Below, piece after piece: positions 38,426 through 47,008 of a stretch of DNA of 64,000 bases; position 1 is the stretch's first letter, and each line of letters opens with the position of its first letter. The position numbers and the translations under genes are program-made. This DNA is from Stappia indica. GTDB taxonomy: Bacteria; Pseudomonadota; Alphaproteobacteria; Rhizobiales; Stappiaceae. The notes beneath the pieces are model-generated. The model saw nothing but the letters and a program-made list of their open reading frames with translations. It was not told the origin of the DNA and did no database searches. The stretch covers positions 992,001 to 1,056,000 of the forward strand of contig NZ_MBQE01000001.1 of NCBI RefSeq assembly GCF_001696535.1, in the 5' to 3' direction.

Positions 38426-39208
38426 ATGGACCGCCTGCCGCAGACTATCGAGAAACTGGCCTTCGTCTCAAGCGAGACGGACGAGGCGGAGCGCGCCCGC
38501 GTCCAGCTGGAAAGCCGCTACGGCGCCAACGACCCCAAGCAGGCCGATGTGATCGTCGCCCTTGGCGGCGATGGCCTCATGCTCCAGACGCTGCACCGGT
38601 TCATGAACACCGGCAAGCCGATCTATGGCCTCAACCGCGGCTCGGTCGGCTTCCTCATGAACGAATATGGCGAGGACGACCTGCCGGATCGGATCGCCCG
38701 CTCCGTGGTCAGCCGCATTCACCCGCTGGTGATGGAGGCGACCGACACGTTCGGACACATCCACTCGGCGCTGGCCATCAACGAGGTCTCGCTGCTGCGC
38801 CAGACGCACCAGGCGGCCAAGCTGCGCATCTCGGTCGACGACCGCGTCCGGATGGAGGAGCTCGCCTGCGACGGCGTCCTGGTTGCAACGCCCGCCGGCA
38901 GCACCGCCTACAACCTGTCGGCCCACGGCCCGATCCTGCCCATCGATGCGCAGCTTCTGGCGCTGACGCCCATCAGCGCCTTCCGCCCCCGGCGCTGGCG
39001 CGGCGCCCTGCTGCCGAATTACGTCAATGTTCGCATCAGCGTGCTGGAGGCGGACAAGCGTCCGGTGAGTGCCGCAGCGGATTATACCGAGATCCGCAAT
39101 GTCATCGAGGTGCGCGTGCGCGAAGAAAAGAACTCGTCCAGTCTCGCGCTGTTCGATGCGGACCACAACTGGGACGAGCGCATTCTCTCCGAGATGTTCC
39201 GCTACTGA
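38426..39208 (+). CDS. nadK: NAD kinase
   Basis: The protein has 260 residues. It phosphorylates NAD to NADP. Signature motifs: [15 protein letters not shown] (GGDG at about 48-51), [14 protein letters not shown], and [19 protein letters not shown]. The size suits the short bacterial form. The start lies 58 bases from the divergent cutA start, so the two genes share a short intergenic promoter region. Confidence 0.95.
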   Translation: MDRLPQTIEKLAFVSSETDEAERARVQLESRYGANDPKQADVIVALGGDGLMLQTLHRFMNTGKPIYGLNRGSVGFLMNEYGEDDLPDRIARSVVSRIHPLVMEATDTFGHIHSALAINEVSLLRQTHQAAKLRISVDDRVRMEELACDGVLVATPAGSTAYNLSAHGPILPIDAQLLALTPISAFRPRRWRGALLPNYVNVRISVLEADKRPVSAAADYTEIRNVIEVRVREEKNSSSLALFDADHNWDERILSEMFRY

Positions 39209-39307
39209 CAGCGTAAGTAGCTTGCCTTATTTCGCAAATAATTAAGCTCTGGCAGCGATCTTTCCGCTAGGCTCTTTTGACAAGAGAGTGCGCAGGATAG
39301 ACAAGAA

Positions 39308-39886
39308 ATGCAGCTGCCCCACCTCGACCTCACCGGCATTCGGATCCTGATCGTCGACGACAACGCCAACATGCGCAGGATCCTGCGGACGATGGTGGCA
39401 GGCTTCGGCGTCAAGTCCATCTACGAGGCGGAGGACGGGGCCGATGCCCTCGAGGAAATCTCCCGGAACGACCCCGACCTGATCATCCTCGACTGGCTGA
39501 TGCCGCTGGTGAACGGCAACGAACTGACACGCCGCATCCGCACCTCGCACGCTCCGGCCTGCTTCGTGCCGATCATCGCCGTGACCGCACATACCCAGAA
39601 GCGCCGTGTGATGCAGGCGCGGGACAGCGGCGTCACGGAAGTGATGTGCAAACCGATCTCCGCGCGTGCCCTTTACCTTCGCATCGCCAACTGCATCCTC
39701 AATCAGCGGGACTTCGTCCGCACCAAAGGCTTCTTCGGGCCGGATCGGCGCCGGTTCCAGAATCCCAACTTCTCCGGAGATGAGCGACGGGGACAGCCGG
39801 TCGACGACGGATATACTCTGGACGGTCAATCGGAACTCCCGCAAAGTCAGCCTTCACGGGCAAGCGGGGAATCGGCGACGGGATGA
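39308..39886 (+). CDS. Single-domain response regulator
   Basis: The protein has 192 residues. A receiver domain occupies about 10-130: acidic pair D17-D18, phospho-acceptor D62 (LDWLMP), T93 and K115. The C-terminal 60 residues are polar with no output domain. It is followed by an Hpt-domain gene, so the pair forms a phosphorelay step. The kinase is not in the window. Confidence 0.88.
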   Translation: MQLPHLDLTGIRILIVDDNANMRRILRTMVAGFGVKSIYEAEDGADALEEISRNDPDLIILDWLMPLVNGNELTRRIRTSHAPACFVPIIAVTAHTQKRRVMQARDSGVTEVMCKPISARALYLRIANCILNQRDFVRTKGFFGPDRRRFQNPNFSGDERRGQPVDDGYTLDGQSELPQSQPSRASGESATG

Positions 39887-39971
39887 GACCGTATTCCTGT
39901 GGCAACCTGAGCAGCGCGACACCTGGCAGCCAAATGGCCGGGGACGATGCGCAGCGGGAGCGAAAGAACAG

Positions 39972-40499
39972 ATGAGCAGCGACCCGACCAAGCAGAATGC
40001 CGGCTACGAACTGGTCAAGCCGCCCCGCGACCTTCGCGCGAAAGTCCGGGTCCTGAGCGAGCGCGAGGCTGCCCGGTTCGACCCCATCAAGTCGGCCGAA
40101 GCCGCGCTCGAGCGCCTGTCTCATGATTTCGACGACTGGATGGCCAGCGAGGCGCAAACGCTGTCCCAGGCCTGGACGGACATTCAGGATCAAGGCATCG
40201 GCGATACCGAGCGACGCGAAACGCTGTTCCGTGCGGCGCATGATATCAAGGGCCAGGCCAGCACCTTCGGCTATCCGCTGGTCGGTTCCGTCGCCGGCAG
40301 TCTGTGCCATCTGATGGATCATGTCCCGGCGGAGAAGCTTCCGCTCACATTGATCGCCCAGCATGTCGAGGCGATCCGCGCCATGGTCGCCGAGACCGGT
40401 CAGCAGGAAGAAAACGCCACGGCCAAGGCGCTGGTCGACAAGCTGACCGACGTCACCAACGACTATATTTCCCGCCATGGAGACGGCGAGGAGGAGTGA
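39972..40499 (+). CDS. Hpt-domain phosphotransfer protein
   Basis: The protein has 175 residues. The Hpt helix bundle is at about 60-165 with the phospho-His H90 in AAHDIKGQASTFG. The N-terminal 40 residues are a basic, less ordered tail. It lies 85 bases after the response regulator gene on the same strand. Together they should shuttle phosphate between an unseen hybrid kinase and the receiver. Confidence 0.85.
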   Translation: MSSDPTKQNAGYELVKPPRDLRAKVRVLSEREAARFDPIKSAEAALERLSHDFDDWMASEAQTLSQAWTDIQDQGIGDTERRETLFRAAHDIKGQASTFGYPLVGSVAGSLCHLMDHVPAEKLPLTLIAQHVEAIRAMVAETGQQEENATAKALVDKLTDVTNDYISRHGDGEEE

Positions 40500-40532
40500 C
40501 CCCCTCGCCTTTGCTTCCCGCGTTTTTCCGGG

Positions 40533-41687
40533 TCAGGCCGCCGCCAGCGTCCGGTCGACATAGGCGCGTGCGGCTTCGCGTGCGATCTCGGCCGAGAACC
40601 GGCGCAGCATGACCACCAGATCATCCGCCTCGACGCCGTCCTGCGACTGATAGCGCTCCAGCACCTCGGAGATCAGCAGCCTGGCGACCGCCGGGTTCGA
40701 CGGAATGACGAGGTCGGGAGAGATTTCCCGGGCGAGATCGCGCCAAACGCCGACAGCGACCTGGATCAAGGTATGCGTTCGCGGCGGCAGGCCGGCGCGT
40801 GCCAGCAGCGCCCGTACGGCAAGCCCCCTGCCCGTCTCCAGCACGCCGCGCACGCGCTCGCTGCCCATGCCGGACAAACGCGCCAGCGCCGCATTGAACA
40901 GGCGGATGTTGCCGGTGCACAGGGCCCGCAGCAGGAGGCCTGCGGTCAGTTGTCCCGATTCCAGGAGATGCCCGACCAGCGCGTCCGTTTCCTGCGGCCC
41001 CGCCCGGCTGGCAAGGCTCACCGTCGCCCGTTCTCGTGCCTCCGCCACCACGGAGCGGGCACGCTCCTCCTTCAGGCCGCGGCGCACCAGCGGATGGTCG
41101 CTCAGCAGGTCGCCGACCTGCTTCAGCAGCATCTGGCGGATCTCGATGGGAATACCGGGCCGTGCCATCAGCGCCTCGCGCAAGGCGGCCTCCTTGCCGT
41201 GCCGCTCCACCAGCCTCACCAGGCTGAACCGCGGGATCTCGGCCGTGTCGTTTTCGGCCAGCGCGCAGCACGCCTGAAGCGAGCCGACTTCGGCAACCGC
41301 CGCCGCCACCTGCGCCGACAGATGGAACCGGCGCGCCACCGCGGCGGGCAACGGATCGGCGAACCCGCCTATCGCGTCGACAAGCTCCGCATCCAGCAGC
41401 ACGGGCGACCACTCCAGAACGGGCAGCGCCACATCCGGCAGGTCGTTGACCAGCGCCAGGACCACTTCGCGCGGAGCCTTGTCGCTGCGCGACAGTGCTT
41501 CGGCCAGTGCGCGGCGCACCTGCACGGCCGGATCGTCGAGAAGGATGATCATCGCAGCTTCCGCCGCATCGCGGTCGTCGGCGGACATTTCGGAATAAAG
41601 ATAGGCCTTGGCGAGCGCGCTCGTCGCCTCCGCTCGCCGGGCCACCGGCGCATCTGCCATCCAACGCAAAAACTGATGCACGATCAT
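40533..41687 (-). CDS. DUF2336 protein
   Basis: The protein has 384 residues. Repeating Ala/Leu-rich helical pairs over residues 10-230 look like HEAT-type repeats, and the C-terminal region contains the alphaproteobacterial DUF2336 pattern (ALCTGNIRLFNAALARLSGM). Function unknown; members occur near flagellar and signalling genes. It lies downstream of a lytic transglycosylase gene on the same strand, with tandem repeats between. Confidence 0.85.
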   Translation of the reverse strand: MIVHQFLRWMADAPVARRAEATSALAKAYLYSEMSADDRDAAEAAMIILLDDPAVQVRRALAEALSRSDKAPREVVLALVNDLPDVALPVLEWSPVLLDAELVDAIGGFADPLPAAVARRFHLSAQVAAAVAEVGSLQACCALAENDTAEIPRFSLVRLVERHGKEAALREALMARPGIPIEIRQMLLKQVGDLLSDHPLVRRGLKEERARSVVAEARERATVSLASRAGPQETDALVGHLLESGQLTAGLLLRALCTGNIRLFNAALARLSGMGSERVRGVLETGRGLAVRALLARAGLPPRTHTLIQVAVGVWRDLAREISPDLVIPSNPAVARLLISEVLERYQSQDGVEADDLVVMLRRFSAEIAREAARAYVDRTLAAA

Positions 41688-41754
41688 GATGCGTAGTCCC
41701 CTGGGTCGCGCTGCGTAACGCAGCGCAGGTCACCAGTGTGGGGCAGAAACGCTT

Positions 41755-41789
41755 AAAGCTTCGTTCACCATAAAGCCTTCGTTCACCAT
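41755..41789. repeat. Tandem 17/18-base repeat upstream of DUF2336 gene
   Basis: Unit 1 AAAGCTTCGTTCACCAT (41,755-41,771) is followed directly by unit 2 AAAGCCTTCGTTCACCAT (41,772-41,789), one base longer. It lies 66 bases before the DUF2336 start and may be a regulator-binding pair. Confidence 0.6.
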
Positions 41790-41860
41790 GAACGGCCGAA
41801 CGAAAAACGCGCGAACCGCCTGGTCCGCGCGTCCCTGTCCATCCGTGCCGGTGCCGCGGC

Positions 41861-42937
41861 TCACACCGGCGGCAACAATTCCCTCTGGGCGAAGGTCGGC
41901 TGGTAGTTGAGGAAGCCCGTCAGGTCCATCGGCTGGCTGCGAACGAGGCTCGCGGTCCGCTGACCGCCGCCGGCCTCGATGAGGATGCGAGATCGTCGCT
42001 CGGCATAGGCATCGCTGCTCGATGCCGCCTCCAGCCGTGCCGCCGCCCGCTCCAGCGCCTCCGCCTGTCCGGCCTCCTGTGCCGCAAAGGCCGAGGTGAA
42101 GCGCGAATCGAACGACACTCGCCGCGCCTCCATGCCATTGCGGAACAGCGCATGGAACGGCGAGGAGATATTGTCGGTGGCCGACCATGCGGTCAGCACC
42201 CGGCTGGTCGGCGCGTCGCTCGCCCGTTGGGTGTCGCCGGAGTTATAGGCGAGTTCGGTACCGGTGGCCGGCTTCGTCTCCGGACGCGCGGCCATCATCG
42301 TACCGCCGCCCGGCAGCGTCGGCATCGGCCCGGAATGCTTGGCGACCAGATTGGCATAGACCTCGGAAACGCTGCGCGCGCCGCCCCGGTCGTAGAAGAT
42401 CGGCTTGTTCGCCTTCGCCTGGCGGGAGAAGACCTGATCCGCGGCAAGGTCGGGCTGATTTTGCGCCAGCGAGATTAGCTTGTGGGCACCGCCCGCTCCC
42501 AGGAAATGCGCGATATAGAGCTCGCCCTCGCTCGGCGGCCTGCCGAGCTTCTCGGTCAGATACGAGGCGTTCTTCTGCGTCAGCTCGCCCGCCATCATCG
42601 AGGCGATGCTGGCATCGTTGCGCAGATTGAGGATCTTCTCGCGCATGGCCGGATCGGCCACCCGGTACTTGCCGCTGGCTGTACGTTCGATCTGGTCGGC
42701 ATACTGCCCGAGACCGTGGCGCGCCCCCGCGTCCTTGACCGTTTCCAGCCAGGTACTTTCGATGAACTGGAAGAGACCGGTCGCACTCGAGGTGCGCGCG
42801 CGGGCGGTCTCGACGAAGTTGGATTCCCGCTTCGCCGTCTTCACCAGGTACTCGAAGGAGGTGCCGGTCGTCGTGCTGGCCGACTGGAACGCCTGCTCGA
42901 TCCTGGATGCGATCGAGATCGGTTCGCCGACTTTCAT
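41861..42937 (-). CDS. Lytic transglycosylase
   Basis: The protein has 358 residues. The SLT domain is at about 15-190: E38 (KRESNF) is the catalytic Glu, followed by ATGLFQFIESTWLETV and ELYIAHFLGAGGAHKL. No signal peptide is obvious, so export may use another route. The C-terminal half is Ala/Glu-rich. The layout matches the transglycosylase domain of the prophage ejection protein closely. The upstream gap has a full CtrA site, suggesting cell-cycle or flagellar control. Confidence 0.88.
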   Translation of the reverse strand: MKVGEPISIASRIEQAFQSASTTTGTSFEYLVKTAKRESNFVETARARTSSATGLFQFIESTWLETVKDAGARHGLGQYADQIERTASGKYRVADPAMREKILNLRNDASIASMMAGELTQKNASYLTEKLGRPPSEGELYIAHFLGAGGAHKLISLAQNQPDLAADQVFSRQAKANKPIFYDRGGARSVSEVYANLVAKHSGPMPTLPGGGTMMAARPETKPATGTELAYNSGDTQRASDAPTSRVLTAWSATDNISSPFHALFRNGMEARRVSFDSRFTSAFAAQEAGQAEALERAAARLEAASSSDAYAERRSRILIEAGGGQRTASLVRSQPMDLTGFLNYQPTFAQRELLPPV

Positions 42938-42996
42938 GCTCCGCTCTCCTGCGTAACGCATGTCTTAGGATTTGGTTAAGAGTCACGGCCATTTGG

Positions 42997-43012
42997 TTAA
43001 CGAGTGGTTAAC
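42997..43012. promoter_or_regulatory. CtrA-type binding site
   Basis: TTAA-CGAGTGG-TTAAC matches the CtrA consensus TTAA-N7-TTAAC. A further GGTTAA lies upstream at about 42,974. It sits in the divergent gap between the lytic transglycosylase gene (60 bases away) and the MaoC gene. Confidence 0.75.
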
Positions 43013-43125
43013 GCCCGCTAAGGTCCGTTGCGAATTGCACTTTATGTCTTTAATCGAAAGACTCGATTCGTGGAAAAAGTGGATCGGCCGGTCTGCAGGC
43101 CGGTTGAAACGACAGGGAGGAACGC

Positions 43126-43578
43126 ATGCCGGGACTGTATTACGAGGAGTTCGAGATCGGCCACGTCTTCACTCATTCGCTGACCCGCACGGTCACCGAG
43201 ATGGACAACATGCTGTTCTCCAACATGACGCTGAACCCGCAGCCCCTGCATATCGACCGGCACTTCTGCGAGACGCAGACCGAATGGGGTCAGCCGCTGG
43301 TGAACAGCATCTTCACGCTCGGTCTGATGATCGGCATCTCGGTCAACGACACGACCGTGGGCACCACCATCGGCAACCTCGGCATGACCGATGTCCGCTT
43401 CCCGCACCCCTTGTTCCAGGGCGACAGCGTGCACTGCACGACCGAAGTGGTCGCCAAGCGCGAGTCGAAGTCGCGGCCCGACGCCGGCATCGTCGAGTTC
43501 GAGCACAAGGCCTTCAATCAGAACGACATCCTCGTCGCCAGCTGCCGTCGCCAGGCCTTCATGAAGAAGAAGGGCTGA
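43126..43578 (+). CDS. MaoC-family hydratase
   Basis: The protein has 150 residues. A single hot-dog fold with the hydratase signature LNPQPLHIDRHFCETQTEWG, containing the catalytic Asp/His. It should hydrate an enoyl-CoA ester. It is followed after 2 bases by a CitE-like lyase gene, so the pair likely forms and then cleaves or hydrolyses a hydroxyacyl-CoA. AGGGAGGAA precedes the ATG. Confidence 0.88.
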   Translation: MPGLYYEEFEIGHVFTHSLTRTVTEMDNMLFSNMTLNPQPLHIDRHFCETQTEWGQPLVNSIFTLGLMIGISVNDTTVGTTIGNLGMTDVRFPHPLFQGDSVHCTTEVVAKRESKSRPDAGIVEFEHKAFNQNDILVASCRRQAFMKKKG

Positions 43579-43580
43579 GC

Positions 43581-44462
43581 ATGCGCTCGCTTCTCTTCGT
43601 TCCCGGCGACAGCGAGCGCAAGCTGGAGAAGTCGCTGACGAGCGACGCCGACGTGCTCCTGATCGACCTGGAGGATTCCGTCGCCCTTGAGGCCAAGCCG
43701 AAGGCGCGCGAGATCGCCACCGCCTTTCTCGCGGCGAACCGCGAGCAGGAGACCCGCCCGCGCCTCTATGTCCGCGTCAACGCGCTCGACACCGGCGAGA
43801 CGGACGCCGATCTTGCCGCCGTGATGCGGGCGGCGCCCGACGGCATCATGCTGCCCAAGTCGATCTCAGGCCGCGACGTGCAGCACCTTGCGGCCAAGCT
43901 TGCGGTGCATGAAGCCGAGCAGGGCCTTGCCGACGGCGCCACCCGCGTGATCGTCGTCGCCACCGAGACTGCTGCGTCCGTCTTCAATCTCGGCACCTAT
44001 GCCGGATCGAGCCCGCGCCTTGCCGGCCTTACCTGGGGTGCGGAAGACCTCTCGGCCGATCTCGGGGCGCTCGGCAACCGAACTGCGGACGGGCGCTATT
44101 CGGGCCCGTTCTGGCTGGCGCGCAACCTCTGCCTCTTCGGCGCAGTCGCGGCCGAAGCAGCCCCCATCGACACCGTCTTCACCAACTTCCGGGACATGGA
44201 CGGCTTGCGTGCCGAGGCGCTGGAAGCGCTGAACGACGGCTTCACCGGAAAGATGGCGATCCATCCTGCCCAGGTGCCGGTGATCAACGAGGTGTTCACC
44301 CCCTCACCCGAAGAGATCGCCAAGGCCCGCCGCGTCTTTGAAGCCTTTGCGGCGGCCGGCAATCCCGGTGTTGTCGGCCTCGACGGTGAAATGCTCGACC
44401 GGCCGCATCTGCGCCGGGCCGAAAAGATCCTGGCGCGCGCCGGCCTTGCGGTCATCGCCTGA
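43581..44462 (+). CDS. CitE-like HpcH/HpaI-family CoA ester lyase
   Basis: The protein has 293 residues. TIM-barrel signatures: MRSLLFVPGDSERKLEKS, the metal-site segment LLIDLEDSVA, ATETAASVFNL and GKMAIHPAQVPVINEVF. Members are malyl-CoA or citramalyl-CoA lyases or malyl-CoA thioesterases. Pairing with MaoC suggests a role in C4/C5 CoA ester metabolism, for example malyl- or methylmalyl-CoA turnover; the exact substrate cannot be read from sequence. Confidence 0.9.
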   Translation: MRSLLFVPGDSERKLEKSLTSDADVLLIDLEDSVALEAKPKAREIATAFLAANREQETRPRLYVRVNALDTGETDADLAAVMRAAPDGIMLPKSISGRDVQHLAAKLAVHEAEQGLADGATRVIVVATETAASVFNLGTYAGSSPRLAGLTWGAEDLSADLGALGNRTADGRYSGPFWLARNLCLFGAVAAEAAPIDTVFTNFRDMDGLRAEALEALNDGFTGKMAIHPAQVPVINEVFTPSPEEIAKARRVFEAFAAAGNPGVVGLDGEMLDRPHLRRAEKILARAGLAVIA

Positions 44463-44466
44463 CGGC

Positions 44467-44499
44467 AAAAGGGCCGGAGAGCACGCGCCCTCCGGCCCT
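44467..44499 (-). terminator. Terminator shared by convergent operons
   Basis: A perfect 10-bp stem (AGGGCCGGAG/CTCCGGCCCT, 10-base loop). On the minus strand TTTTG follows, so it ends the nitroreductase-flavin reductase operon; it may also stop the plus-strand lyase transcript. Confidence 0.75.
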
Positions 44500-44528
44500 G
44501 TCAGCAAAGCCTTGCGGCGAGCGGATGG

Positions 44529-45137
44529 TCAGGCCTTCGGCCGGCGCATCTGGAAGACGCTGTCCACCACCGCATAGTCCATGTAGCCGAGCCGCGAGAG
44601 CGGCCGCGCCTTCGTCACGTCGAACAGACCGTCGACCAGCATGGCCTCGTCGAGATGCACCGCGACGACCTCGCCGAGCACCATCCAGTTGTTGGTCGGC
44701 GTGCCGTCATGGGCCGTCAGGCGGATCGTCTGCAGGTGCCTGCATTCGAGTGCGGCCTTCGCCTCGGCAACGCGCGGCGCGCCGACGAGCAGGGAATCCT
44801 GCGGCGTCAGACCGGCCTTTTCGAACTCCGACACGCCCTTTTCGAACGGCGCCGAGGACGTGTTCATCGCGTCCTTCAGATCCTCGGTTGCAAGGTTGAA
44901 GACGAAATCGCCGGTCTCGTCGATATTCGCGACCGAGTCCTTGTAGCCGGACGAGGAGAAGACCACGATCGGCGGCGTGTCGCAGACCGCGTTGAAAAAG
45001 CTGTAGGGAGCAAGGTTCAACGACCCGTTCGCTGCCCGGCTGGAAATCCAGCCGATGGGCCGCGGTGCCACCACGGCCTTGAACGGGTTGTGCGGCAGGC
45101 CGTGCCCCTTGGCGACCTCGTAGCTGTACATGCTCAT
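44529..45137 (-). CDS. Flavin reductase-like FMN-binding protein
   Basis: The protein has 202 residues. The split beta-barrel signature is VVAPRPIGWISSRAANGSLN (about 24-43), followed by NLAPYSFFNAVCDTPPIVVF, typical of the DIM6/NTAB family. It probably reduces or binds FMN. Its start overlaps the stop of the nitroreductase gene (ATGA), so the two act together, likely in flavin-dependent reduction of aromatic or xenobiotic compounds. Confidence 0.9.
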   Translation of the reverse strand: MSMYSYEVAKGHGLPHNPFKAVVAPRPIGWISSRAANGSLNLAPYSFFNAVCDTPPIVVFSSSGYKDSVANIDETGDFVFNLATEDLKDAMNTSSAPFEKGVSEFEKAGLTPQDSLLVGAPRVAEAKAALECRHLQTIRLTAHDGTPTNNWMVLGEVVAVHLDEAMLVDGLFDVTKARPLSRLGYMDYAVVDSVFQMRRPKA

Positions 45138-45718
45138 GCGGCGCTCCATTCGCTGATCAGGTCGTCGAGGTCGGGCCGTGGCCGCTCGGTCGGCTGCTGC
45201 GACGGCGTGCCCAGATGAATGAAGCCGGCGATGCGTTCCGCTTCGGCAAGACCCAGCAGAGACGAAACGTCGTCGTCGAAGGCCATCCATTCGGTGAGCC
45301 ACTGGGCCGCGAAGCCGCTGGCATTGGCCGCCATCACCAGGTTCATGCAGACCGCGCCGACACACAGCTGCTGTTCCCAGACCGGGATCTTGGGATGCAC
45401 GGCAGCGCGGCTGACCACGGCGACCACCAGCGGTGCCCGGGTGAAGCGCGTCAGTTCCTGATCGCGCCGCTCCTGGGAAAGCTCGCCCTCGCGCGCTTCG
45501 GCCAGCAGCACCAGCTTCCTGCCCAGCGCCTCGCGGGCCTCGCCGCGGATGAGGATGAAACGCCAGGGGACCAGCTTGCCGTGGTCCGGCACGCGGGAGG
45601 CCGCCTGCAGGATGGTGCGCAGGGCTTCGCCTTCCGGTGCAGGCTCGACCATGGTCATGGCCGGATGCGAGCGCCGCGTAAGCATCAGGCGCAGTGTTTC
45701 GGATTGCTCCGTCGTCAT
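45134..45718 (-). CDS. Nitroreductase-family protein (YdjA-like)
   Basis: The protein has 194 residues. LMLTRRSHPAMTM at the N-terminus holds the FMN-contact Arg-Arg-Ser, and SRVPDHGKLVPWRFILIRG is typical of the short YdjA-type proteins. C-terminal FIHLGTPSQQPTERPRPDLD ends the FMN site. Uses NAD(P)H to reduce nitro or quinone compounds. Start MTTEQS chosen over an upstream ATG lying in low-quality sequence. Confidence 0.9.
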   Translation of the reverse strand: MTTEQSETLRLMLTRRSHPAMTMVEPAPEGEALRTILQAASRVPDHGKLVPWRFILIRGEAREALGRKLVLLAEAREGELSQERRDQELTRFTRAPLVVAVVSRAAVHPKIPVWEQQLCVGAVCMNLVMAANASGFAAQWLTEWMAFDDDVSSLLGLAEAERIAGFIHLGTPSQQPTERPRPDLDDLISEWSAA

Positions 45719-45942
45719 TTTCTGCCTTTTTGTCGGCGCCGGCCGCGAACGGGTCGGCACGAGATGGAAGGGGCGCAGAACGCGCTGTCGCCTTCATGAC
45801 CTAGACGGGTTTTCGCGCCTGTCAATCTTGCCGGGGCTGCAGGCGACAGATGACTTGAAATTGCCCCAGTTTTGGAGTGGAACCCAGGGGCGGAATTTCT
45901 TCCGCGCGCTTTCGTTTCGAGACAGGGGCAGGCAGCCGGCAA

Positions 45943-46992
45943 ATGCAGGTGTTCAAGGCTTTCGCAATCGCGCTGTGCGCCGTCGGTCTGGCGATCTCCC
46001 CGCTTCAGGCACAGGACGTCGTGACGCCTCCGGCCAAGCCCGACGAGCTGAACGCGGCGCCGGCGGATGCAGCGCCGGTCGAGGCAGCTCCGGAAGAGCC
46101 GGCAGCACCGCCGCTCGGCGACCTGTTCGGCGGCAACGCGGTGCCCGGCTCGTCCACCCCGGTTGTGCCCTACGCCCCCGCCATCACACCGGATACCGGC
46201 ATGCCTGACCAGGGCACGGAATCGCCGGTCTACATGGTCGCGCGCCTGTCGGAAGACGGCCCCGCCCTGACACAGGGCGTCACCTGGCGCGTCTACCGGC
46301 CGACGCTGGACGACACAGGCCGGCTCGAACTGGTGGCGACGGCAACCGGCGGCGATGCCGACTTCCGCCTGGCGCCGGGCGACTATTTCGTCCACACCGC
46401 CTACGGCTATGCCGGCCGCACCAGCCGCATCTCCGTGCGCAACGGCCTCACCAGCCAGACCGTCGTGCTGAATGCCGGCGGCATCAAGCTCGATGCGCAA
46501 TTCTCCGGCAATCAGCCGATCCGCGCCGGCCGGCTGGTCTTCGACATCTACGAACGCGAGTTCAACAGCCGCGGCGAACGCAAGATCGTGGCGAGCAACG
46601 TCAAGCCGGGCGATATCGTGCGGCTGAACGCCGACACCTACCACATCGTCAGCCGCTACGGCGCCGTCAACGCCACCGTGCGTGCCGACATCCGCGTCGA
46701 GCCGGGCAAGCTGACCGAGGCGACCGTCTATCACAACGCCGCCCGCGTGACGCTGAAGCTGGTCAACCAGCCCGGCGGCGAGGCCATCGCCAACACCAAC
46801 TGGTCGGTGCTGACGCCCGGCGGCGATACGGTGGTGGAGGGTACGGGCGCCTTCCCGGCCTTTGTCCTGGCCTCGGGCGAATACCAAGTGATCGCGCGCA
46901 ACGAGGACAAGCTCTACTCGCGCGACTTCGAGGTGAAGACCGCCGCCCATGGCGAGGTCGAGGTCCTGACGAGTTCGCTTCTCAAGCAGTAG
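45943..46992 (+). CDS. Secreted beta-rich protein of unknown function
   Basis: The protein has 349 residues with a signal peptide (about 1-22, ending SPLQAQ). A Pro/Ala-rich linker (about 25-75) is followed by repeated beta-sandwich-like units, e.g. GDYFVHTAYGYAGRTSRISV and SGEYQVIARNEDKLYSRDFE, resembling carboxypeptidase-regulatory-like or Ig folds. It would sit in the periplasm or outer membrane. A named family is not recognised. A 224-base gap upstream is shared with the divergent nitroreductase gene. Confidence 0.75.
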   Translation: MQVFKAFAIALCAVGLAISPLQAQDVVTPPAKPDELNAAPADAAPVEAAPEEPAAPPLGDLFGGNAVPGSSTPVVPYAPAITPDTGMPDQGTESPVYMVARLSEDGPALTQGVTWRVYRPTLDDTGRLELVATATGGDADFRLAPGDYFVHTAYGYAGRTSRISVRNGLTSQTVVLNAGGIKLDAQFSGNQPIRAGRLVFDIYEREFNSRGERKIVASNVKPGDIVRLNADTYHIVSRYGAVNATVRADIRVEPGKLTEATVYHNAARVTLKLVNQPGGEAIANTNWSVLTPGGDTVVEGTGAFPAFVLASGEYQVIARNEDKLYSRDFEVKTAAHGEVEVLTSSLLKQ

Positions 46993-47008
46993 CGGCTTGC
47001 GGCCAGCC

